This document shows, piece by piece, positions 24,815 through 31,179 of a stretch of DNA of 34,225 nucleotides. Every line of letters starts with the position of its first letter. The first letter of the stretch is position 1. The DNA lies in assembly GCA_026400935.1 (NCBI GenBank), contig JAPLNX010000329.1, forward strand, positions 1 through 34,225, in the 5' to 3' direction. A program made the translations under genes and the position numbers. Below the pieces are notes generated by a model. That model ran no database searches, was not told the DNA's origin, and saw nothing but the letters and a program-made list of their open reading frames with translations. Origin of the DNA: Planctomycetia bacterium. GTDB lineage: Bacteria; Planctomycetota; Planctomycetia; Planctomycetales; Planctomycetaceae.

Positions 24815-26365
24815 TCAGAAGGTCACGGCATACCGAGCACCAAAGACGTCGATGTGCTTGTGACCGATTGGTCGCCAGATTTCATGGTTGAGCATGAATA
24901 AGCTATTCGAGGTCACCGCGTAATTGAGTCCGTAGGTGATGCGGTTCACTTCTGTGATGTTCAACGCCGACGGAGCCACGTTGCGATTCATGTGGTCCCA
25001 ACGCCCTAGCAAACCGAACTTCGATTCGTTGCAACGGCGAGCTTCGAGTTCAAAGTAGTAGCCGCTGACTTTTTCCACGCTCGTCACCGCCGCTCCCGGC
25101 GGCGCGGCCGCAGCCACGAGGTAGTCGGTATTGCGTTGAGCGTACTCAAACTGAAACCGCAAGATGTTCTCGTAGCGTGCGGTCGCGTCGAAACCGTAGA
25201 TCAAGTAGTTTTGACGTCCTGGATAATCGTCACTGACGGGCTTGTCGTTGAAGCGACCGCCGATCACCGAACTGCCGAATCGAACCCAGCGATTGCCGAT
25301 CGTCGCTCGACCACCGAGCGACGGGCTATTGTTTTGCGTCACAAAGTCACGGCTTGCATCGAAATTGATTCCGTCAGACGCTCCCTTTAAGCCATTCACG
25401 ATGTAGCCGTTGTAAGTCATCGTGATCGGGTCCATGCCTCCGTCGGAAAGGAGCGTCATCGAGCCATTCAAGCTCGCACCTTCATCTGAGAATGGCATCG
25501 GCAACACCGGATCGCCGATGTCCCCTTCGATCACACGTTGTCCCATGTTGAACATCAACGGCTTCGACACCGTGCGATAGACACCAGGATTGACCTGTGC
25601 GGAGAACGCTCCGAAAGGGACAACGAAGCGGCCTGCATCAACCGACATCTGCCATTCGCGTGGGCAGGTTCCGGTCAACAGTGTGGCGATGTCGAGCTTC
25701 ACAGCAGCCTCGACGAGTTCAATGCGGCTGAGGTATCCGGGGTCTTCCGCGACGCCGTGGCAGGCCGTGCAAGCGGTGACTCGCGCCGAAATTACTTGTC
25801 CTTTCCACTGTCCACCCAGAAACATCTCTGGAAAGAACTGGTTGTATTGCACGTTCGGTCCACCACCCCCACGCCACACGGGCGAGATCGTGCCAAAGAC
25901 CGAGAAACCATCATCGTCGTCATCTTCATCCTCTTTGCCCGACCTATCGGGCGAGTTGGCCCCGTCTCCAGCATGATGACTCAGGCTGGCCAAGTACGTT
26001 GCGATTGGTTCGACATCGGCGGGAGCAACCTCCGCTCCGTCTTTCTCGGCCATCCGTTTGACACTCGACCGCCAACCGTGCAGCGACTTGTGCTTCTCCA
26101 ACGATCGAGCCGCATCGTGACACGACGTGCAAGATCGCTCGAAAGCTGCCTGCCCATTTGCCACCAACGCGGGATCAAATCGCGGCTTCTCTGAAGTTTT
26201 GTCGCTCGATGCGTCTTTCGTATCACGGACTGCCGGCGCTGTCGGTATTGGAGGTGACTCTTGCGCAAGTAGTCCAGCGGCGACGCACAACCTGGCCACC
26301 GCGAGCAAGCTCCACAGTGACACCGCACGAACCAGTGACACAAACTGACTGCGCAACATGACCAC
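24815..26365 (-). CDS. c-type cytochrome with outer-membrane porin-like barrel
   Basis: About 516 residues from the GTG at 26365, which has AAGGAGG six bases upstream; the ATG at 26359 is the alternative. Residues to about 35 form a signal peptide (WSLLAVARLCVAAGLLAQ). First heme-c motif CTSCH at about residues 79-83 within a cytochrome-like domain ending ADVEPIATYLASL. After an acidic Asp/Glu linker a second motif CTACH lies at about 199-203. The remaining 300 residues look like a beta-barrel with alternating strands (NILRFQFEYAQRNTDYLVAA; FELEARRCNESKFGLLGRWD; ITYGLNYAVTSNSLFMLNHE) and a C-terminal FGARYAVTF ending in Phe, typical for outer membrane proteins. I infer electron transfer at or across the outer membrane; a phosphate-selective porin-like protein with heme is the alternative. 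Confidence 0.75.
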   Translation of the reverse strand: MVMLRSQFVSLVRAVSLWSLLAVARLCVAAGLLAQESPPIPTAPAVRDTKDASSDKTSEKPRFDPALVANGQAAFERSCTSCHDAARSLEKHKSLHGWRSSVKRMAEKDGAEVAPADVEPIATYLASLSHHAGDGANSPDRSGKEDEDDDDDGFSVFGTISPVWRGGGGPNVQYNQFFPEMFLGGQWKGQVISARVTACTACHGVAEDPGYLSRIELVEAAVKLDIATLLTGTCPREWQMSVDAGRFVVPFGAFSAQVNPGVYRTVSKPLMFNMGQRVIEGDIGDPVLPMPFSDEGASLNGSMTLLSDGGMDPITMTYNGYIVNGLKGASDGINFDASRDFVTQNNSPSLGGRATIGNRWVRFGSSVIGGRFNDKPVSDDYPGRQNYLIYGFDATARYENILRFQFEYAQRNTDYLVAAAAPPGAAVTSVEKVSGYYFELEARRCNESKFGLLGRWDHMNRNVAPSALNITEVNRITYGLNYAVTSNSLFMLNHEIWRPIGHKHIDVFGARYAVTF

Positions 26366-27055
26366 GTTGGACCTCCTTGTCCGACAAAGTTGTTGGGAAC
26401 GAACGGCTGAGTTGGACGACACGCTGGCCGTTTGGTGCCATCGCGTCGAAAAAAAGAAGTGAATGAAGTGGTTGTTGAAGACTGCTCGGTGGGGTGAGCG
26501 TCGCGAGGAGAGAACTCTCCGAAGGGACCGGCTGTTTATCGTTTCTACCGAAGAATGACCGAGGGCACTTCCCGCTTTCTAAGCGAGAATTCATGTTGCC
26601 TCGACATGGTTCGCATTTACCTGACGTGATGCTCGGTGATTGCCTCTGACATGCCTTACGCTCGGTGCTTGAGAACAATCACAAGCAATGCCGCTGGGGT
26701 CATCGCGGGCGACCAGCATCTGGGAAAGGTGCGTCGTGTTGAGCTTGAAGATAATCGAAAACTAATTTGCAAAACCTCCGTATTGACACATTCTTCAAGA
26801 GTTGTGCTTCAGGCATTCCAGGATTGACTTTCGATGTCCGTTTGCCGCACGCACAGCGAATCAGAACTCCCTTTGGCGTCGCAATCACAAGAGCCTTTCG
26901 GCAATCAGTATCGAAAGAGTCGGCGATCAGTGTATTTGGCCACGTTCGTTCGATGACTGACGATTGAATTACGACTCCTAACTTTCGATGGGCGCTCGAG
27001 TTTTCAACAGCATGGATGGCCAAACTGCGGATTTCCTTTCGGTTAAGGGTAGATC
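26366..27055. other. Intergenic region without a supported gene
   Basis: The region lies between divergent genes and should carry promoters both ways. A TTGACA occurs near 26785 on the plus strand, without a good -10 at the right distance. A 107-codon minus-strand frame (26700-27023) and a 63-codon plus-strand frame have no recognisable composition or start signal and are left out. A short palindrome GGAGAG-AA-CTCTCC sits near 26510. Confidence 0.5.
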
Positions 27056-27946
27056 ATGATTTCATGTGCTCACTCAAAACGGCTGAGTGTTAAAGACGAC
27101 CATGGCGCGAACCGCCGTGGCGTGATTATCGTCCTGACAGCAATCGTGTTGACGATCATGCTTGGGTTCGTCGCAATGACGACGGATATCGGTTTGATCA
27201 CTCTGGTACGCACTCGGCTGCAAAGTACCGCCGATGCCTCAGCGTATGCCGCCGCTCTGAACCTGGGCTCTACGACGTCGTCTGCCGATGACATGATCAC
27301 GCAGGCACGCGAAATCGCACTGCTCAATTTTTACGGCGGCTCCAACCAACCGACTGGCGGCCAAATATTGGCAGACTCCGACGTGACAATTGGCACTTGG
27401 GATGCTTCGAATCGCACCTTCACTCCCGGTGGTACGGTCGCCAGTGCGAATGCCGTCAAAGTTGTCTCGCGACAAAGTGCAGCATCCGGTAACGCATTGA
27501 AGCTACTTTTCGGGCCTTTGCTTGGGAAGTCAGCAGTCGACATCGCATCAACCGTGATCGTTATGACAAAGGACGCCACGGATGCTGGAAATTGTTTCGA
27601 GAAAGGAATTCTTTGTGGCAATAGCCTGCAGGTGAATGCAGATGCCATCTTTGACAACATTTGCTGCTATGGACGTCGCCGAGTGGAATGTGGCTGCAAT
27701 TGCGATTTTCTGAATACATCAAAACTGGGTTCATTGCCGACATCGGTGATCCAATACAGCGCCGGAGGAGGTCTTCCTGGGGCGATCATTCGTGCAGACA
27801 AGCAGCCCACCCTTGCGCAGAACTGCTCACAACTCATCGACAATATTCAAAACGCGGTTGGCCTTCCTTCAAAGATTACGACGGTCAAGATTCTCAGCTC
27901 GTGGCCCCTTCGAGTGGGATTCAGCCAAATACGGCTTATGTCGTGA
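27056..27946 (+). CDS. TadG-like pilus-assembly protein, 5' part (frameshifted)
   Basis: A 296-residue frame from the ATG at 27056 (AAGGG seven bases upstream). Residues 21-75 match the TadE/TadG N terminus: RRGVIIVLTAIVLTIMLGFV with a single membrane helix, then TDIGLITLVRTRLQSTADAS and AYAAALNLG. TadG-like proteins are envelope components of Flp/Tad pilus systems. In Planctomycetota single copies often stand alone, as here. Residues 190-225 are Cys-rich (CFEKGILCGN; CCYGRRRVECGCNCDF). After KITTVKI (near residue 277) the frame yields an unrelated tail, while the next frame continues with QLVAPSSGIQPNTAYVVNSS and runs to 28317. A single missing base near 27894 restores one frame of about 420 residues. 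Confidence 0.75.
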   Translation: MISCAHSKRLSVKDDHGANRRGVIIVLTAIVLTIMLGFVAMTTDIGLITLVRTRLQSTADASAYAAALNLGSTTSSADDMITQAREIALLNFYGGSNQPTGGQILADSDVTIGTWDASNRTFTPGGTVASANAVKVVSRQSAASGNALKLLFGPLLGKSAVDIASTVIVMTKDATDAGNCFEKGILCGNSLQVNADAIFDNICCYGRRRVECGCNCDFLNTSKLGSLPTSVIQYSAGGGLPGAIIRADKQPTLAQNCSQLIDNIQNAVGLPSKITTVKILSSWPLRVGFSQIRLMS

Positions 27947-28317
27947 ACTCATCAGTCGACATCACGGAAAATACGACTTGCAACTTCAAGAACAACATCA
28001 TTGCCTGCCGCGGAACAATTCATTTTGGCCAAAAATGCAAAATCAATAATTCCGGTTCGGCCTCTGCCGGAGACTGTAACACTTTGCTGATCGCATCTGG
28101 CGATGTGCAAATGGGACAAGATGCAACGGTCAATATGGTGGAGTACGTCGCTGGTCATGACGTGCAACTCAATCAGGCCGCGACGGTGGCGACAATGGGG
28201 TACTGCCAAGCCGTCAATGACGTGCAGCTAAATCAAAAAGCGAACATGAAAAATAGCACGCTGAAGTCTGTTTATGGCTCAACGACTGCAAAGAAGACGC
28301 TTGCTTTGGTTCAATAA
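27895..28317 (+). CDS. TadG-like protein, 3' part (frameshifted)
   Basis: The frame continuing the TadG-like protein after the shift near 27894, about 140 residues. It reads SSGIQPNTAYVVNSSVDITE, then a series of short repeats in which N or D-V-Q recurs (ASGDVQMGQDATVNM; AGHDVQLNQAATVAT; VNDVQLNQKANMKN), suggesting a small beta-helix or stacked-strand tail. It has no start codon of its own close to the shift, which supports a single broken gene rather than two genes. The upstream overlap of the two frames (27661-27946) is not thought to be real coding in this frame. Stop TAA at 28315. Confidence 0.65.
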   Translation, partial: QLVAPSSGIQPNTAYVVNSSVDITENTTCNFKNNIIACRGTIHFGQKCKINNSGSASAGDCNTLLIASGDVQMGQDATVNMVEYVAGHDVQLNQAATVATMGYCQAVNDVQLNQKANMKNSTLKSVYGSTTAKKTLALVQ

Positions 28318-28349
28318 AATCTTGATCCGATTAACCGTGAGACCAACCT

Positions 28350-28829
28350 GTGAAATCAAGATTTCCCTTCTTTGAACCACAGCCCGCTCGCCGCAAGGTC
28401 ATCAGTCTTTTTATGAATGCAGCGATAATTGTTGGGGCATTTATCTTTCTGAAGCTTGCTTTTGGCCGAATGGTTGCCGCCAACAGTGACACTCACGATC
28501 TGAATGCGCAAGGTCCAATCGCTCTTGTCGACGAAACCGAACGCACGATCGGAGTCGTTGAAAATAACCAAGTGGTGTCCGTGTCCTTTCGAGTTAAGAA
28601 CGCCGGAGACAGCCGATTGATCTTGCGAGAATGTCTTGCGGAATGCGATTGCCCACCATCAGACGGTGAAACCATCCTCGTGGCTCCGGGCGAAAGATTC
28701 GAACTCCCCGTGGTTTTCTCAGCCTTCGCACCAGATCGTGAAACCACCGAATGTTTTGCGCGTCGATTTGAAACAAATGACGCGCGATTACCGCTTCTTG
28801 AATTCAAAGTGAAATACTCAATTCGATAA
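28350..28829 (+). CDS. DUF1573-like membrane-anchored protein
   Basis: A 159-residue protein starting at the GTG at 28350, 33 bases after the TadG-like frame. One membrane helix at about residues 17-45 (VISLFMNAAIIVGAFIFLKL). The remainder resembles the DUF1573 immunoglobulin-like fold: SVSFRVKNAGDSRLILREC, a Cys cluster AECDCPPSDG, VAPGERFELPVVFSAF and a closing ETNDARLPLLEFKV. DUF1573 proteins are frequent secreted or anchored proteins in Planctomycetota and Bacteroidota with no firm function; the C-x-C motif in the loop between strands is a family hallmark. It is probably co-transcribed with the TadG-like gene. The N-terminal anchor without cleavage site suggests it stays in the inner membrane. 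Confidence 0.7.
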   Translation: MKSRFPFFEPQPARRKVISLFMNAAIIVGAFIFLKLAFGRMVAANSDTHDLNAQGPIALVDETERTIGVVENNQVVSVSFRVKNAGDSRLILRECLAECDCPPSDGETILVAPGERFELPVVFSAFAPDRETTECFARRFETNDARLPLLEFKVKYSIR

Positions 28830-28926
28830 CGCCCTCACGATTGAAGAAATCTCGAGAGGCACGACCGTCGCGTGTTAAGAAGAATGACAACACATTCAGT
28901 CGCGGTGGCGAACACTGAGATTGAAA

Positions 28927-28968
28927 CAAAAATGGGTTGGCGAAGAATGTCCGTCTTCACCAACCCAC
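28927..28968 (-). terminator. Terminator between convergent genes
   Basis: Arms TGGGTTGGCGAAGA and TCTTCACCAACCCA (28934-28947 and 28955-28968) pair at 13 of 14 positions with a 7-base loop. On the minus strand the stem is followed by ATTTTTGTTTC, so it is a rho-independent terminator for the RTX protein gene ending at 29072. The plus-strand DUF1573-like gene ends at 28829, and the hairpin may also stop that transcript. Confidence 0.75.
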
Positions 28969-29071
28969 GCGATTTTCACGCTCAGTTTGTTTGACACTGC
29001 GGAAGCCTCATCGCTTGCTTCACCACATTAGGGGCTGGGCCAGCGATCGAGATCCTCCGTTATGCGAATGA

Positions 29072-30622
29072 TCAATCGTTTTCGTTGTCGGTCCCTTCTT
29101 GGTCGATGACATCTTCGTGTTCGCCATTGATGTCGTCATTCCCTTCACCGCCAACGACGTCATCGGTGCCACTTTCGCCATCCAGTTGGTCATCACCGGT
29201 GCCGCCAAATAGTGTGTCGTCGCCGAGGCCACCAAGCTCAATGTCGTTGCCATCGCCGCCGGACAGGTCGTCGTTGCCGTCACCGCCGTCGAGCGAATCA
29301 TCGCCGACGCCACCAATCAAACTGTCATTACCGTCGCCACCAGTGAGGCTGTCGTTCCCGTCGCCGCCATCCAACGTGTCATCGTCGTGAGGAGCCACAA
29401 CGAATGCGGTTCCAATCCTCAAGGCTGCTCGTGTGGTAGTAGTGCCTCCCTTAATGTTGTCTTTCCCGGCGCCGCCATCGAGATGGTCGTTTCCATCGCC
29501 ACCATCTTCGACATCGTTTCCATCGCCACCGTTGAGTGAGTCATCGCCGTTGCCGCCGTCGAGCGAATCATCGCCACCGCCGCCATTTTCAATATCATTG
29601 CCATCGCCTCCGCTCAGCGTGTCGTTGCCATCGCCACCTGAGAGGTCATCGTTGCCAGCTCCGCCATCAACGCTGTCGGCTCCCGCATCACCGTTAATCA
29701 GATCGTTGCCAGCTCCGGCCACGATCTTGTCATTGCCGATTCCACCCAAGATCGAGTCATTGCCGTTACCGCCCGTTTCGCTGTCGTCACCAGCACCCCC
29801 AGTCAGAGAATCATCTCCGTCGCCGCCATCCAGGCTGTCGTTTCCGTCACCGCCATCGAGCGAGTCATTGGATGCGTCAAGCCCGCCCTTGAGGTTGTCG
29901 TTGCCGCTGCCGCCAATCACGGTGTCAGCTCCAGCCCCTCCATCTTCGACGTCATTGCCATCGCTCCCATTGAGGTTGTCAGCTCCAGCCCCCCCTGACA
30001 GCGAATCGTTGTCGGCACCGCCGTTTTCAATGTCGTTGCCGTCGTTTCCATTGAGCGTATCGTTGCCTGCGTTGCCCGATAATTGATCATCTCCGTTGCC
30101 GCCGCTGAGAGCATCGTTCCCCGCGTTGCCGAAGAGCTGATCGTTTCCGTCGCCCCCGTTGAGCGTATCGTTTCCGACTCCGCCGATGATGTTGTCGTTC
30201 AAGCGGCTGCCGGTGATGTTGTCGTTCCCCGCGCCACCGTCGATCTTAGTTGAGGTCAACGAAGTGAAAGCCGAATTCACTCCGCTCAGATCGATCTTGT
30301 TGTTCCCGGTTCCACCACTGATAGTCAATGACGTGACTGAGTTCGCGGCGACGCTGGCTCCGCCGGTCGTGAGATGCAGCGTGCTGCCGTTGACCGTCAC
30401 TTTGCCAGCGTCAGCGCCACTCGCTTGCACACCAACCGTGATCGAATCCGATCCGTTGCTGGTGATGGTCAACGCTCCGTTGCTGAAGACCGAACTGATG
30501 CTCAACAGGCATCGCGTTTCAAATCGCTCAACATGTGCCGGTGCGGCGAACGCCGCTCCGTTTCGTCGGCGAGCGGTCTTGGCTTTCGAGGTCCACTGCT
30601 TCCAAAAATTGGTTTTGAACAT
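29072..30622 (-). CDS. RTX-repeat calcium-binding surface protein, shorter paralogue
   Basis: A 516-residue protein. ATG at 30622 was chosen because AAGGG lies seven bases upstream and it places the motif [12 protein letters not shown] (30-41) at the N terminus after a basic stretch, as in LEPR-XLL proteins. Residues 42-130 form a beta-rich domain ([40 protein letters not shown]). From about residue 135 to the end are tandem nonapeptide units GG-x-G-N/D-D-x-L/I, which fold into calcium-binding parallel beta-rolls. One interruption near residue 400 ([20 protein letters not shown]) breaks the array. No type I secretion genes are present in the window, so export through the N-terminal motif is likely. 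A terminator follows at 28927-28968. Confidence 0.88.
   Translation of the reverse strand: MFKTNFWKQWTSKAKTARRRNGAAFAAPAHVERFETRCLLSISSVFSNGALTITSNGSDSITVGVQASGADAGKVTVNGSTLHLTTGGASVAANSVTSLTISGGTGNNKIDLSGVNSAFTSLTSTKIDGGAGNDNITGSRLNDNIIGGVGNDTLNGGDGNDQLFGNAGNDALSGGNGDDQLSGNAGNDTLNGNDGNDIENGGADNDSLSGGAGADNLNGSDGNDVEDGGAGADTVIGGSGNDNLKGGLDASNDSLDGGDGNDSLDGGDGDDSLTGGAGDDSETGGNGNDSILGGIGNDKIVAGAGNDLINGDAGADSVDGGAGNDDLSGGDGNDTLSGGDGNDIENGGGGDDSLDGGNGDDSLNGGDGNDVEDGGDGNDHLDGGAGKDNIKGGTTTTRAALRIGTAFVVAPHDDDTLDGGDGNDSLTGGDGNDSLIGGVGDDSLDGGDGNDDLSGGDGNDIELGGLGDDTLFGGTGDDQLDGESGTDDVVGGEGNDDINGEHEDVIDQEGTDNEND
29110..30240 (-). repeat. RTX nonapeptide-encoding tandem repeats (first array)
   Basis: Imperfect 27-nt units encoding GGxGNDxLx run through most of the gene. 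On the plus strand this appears as reiterated GTCGTTGCCGTCGCC-like text. The repeats create long false open frames in other frames. Unit borders are approximate. Confidence 0.8.
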
Positions 30623-31179
30623 GATCGCACCCTTTCGTGGCGTTGTGACGCCGGTCTGCATTGCAGAAACTCACACACCATCAATCCGTGGCCGACGTCG
30701 AACACTCGCGTCGCAGTACCACGTTGATACTTCCGAAACATACTCGGCAAGACGCGGTTTCTTGCAGACGGTGTCGCTGTGTCTAAGCATTTACTCATCA
30801 ACGGTCCTGTCGATGCGGAGTAAGCCCATCCCACAACGATGAATCGCTGCGGATCACCCCGACAGGACGTCAGGATATCACTGGTGAATGCGCCGATCGG
30901 TGCGGATCGCGCAAGAAGAAACCTCGGCCAGAGATCGCGATGCAGACCACATCACGGAATCACTGCCCGAGGCGTCGAAGTTCCATTGAGGATGACGTGG
31001 TCACGCTCGCCATTGCCTGTTGAAAAAGTCCGCCACCTTGCTTGTCAAGGTGGTTCCCTCGCTTCTGTACTACCGAATTCTCCGAGCTTTTTGAGTAGTG
31101 CAGAAGCGCGGGAACCACTGGGACAAGCCCAAGTGGCGAGAAATTCAACAAGCTCTTGGCGAGCGTGGCTACCAGCGGT
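30623..31179. other. Intergenic region between the two RTX genes
   Basis: No gene supported. It includes the leader and presumably the promoter of the shorter RTX gene (start 30622) and, at 31015-31153, the second copy of the hairpin-armed inverted repeat just after the stop of the longer RTX gene (31180). A plus-strand frame at 30839-31342 crosses that repeat and the 3' end of the RTX gene and is rejected. Confidence 0.5.
31015..31153. repeat. Inverted repeat with a hairpin in each arm, copy 2
   Basis: Two 59-nt arms (31015-31073 and 31095-31153) around a 21-nt spacer are imperfect inverted copies, about 80 percent when small gaps are allowed. The left arm contains a perfect 8-bp hairpin CCACCTTG/CAAGGTGG around loop CTTGT. 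The right arm contains CCACT-GGG/CCC-AAGTGG around ACAAG, the same loop in reverse complement. The inner ends read GTACTAC and GTAGTGC. Same family as 9641-9744. It starts 27 bases past the stop of the minus-strand RTX gene and could end or stabilise that transcript. Confidence 0.75.

Noticed and set aside
26785-26815. TTGACA as a sigma-70 promoter
   Set aside because: No acceptable -10 hexamer at 16 to 18 bases downstream.
26700-27023. 107-codon minus-strand frame in the intergenic region
   Set aside because: Not overlapping a known gene, so considered longer, but no start signal, no recognisable motif and composition close to random.
29433-30086. Long plus-strand frame antisense to the shorter RTX gene
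   Set aside because: Pro/Ser-rich product that mirrors the RTX repeats on the other strand; it has no start signal and is a composition artefact.
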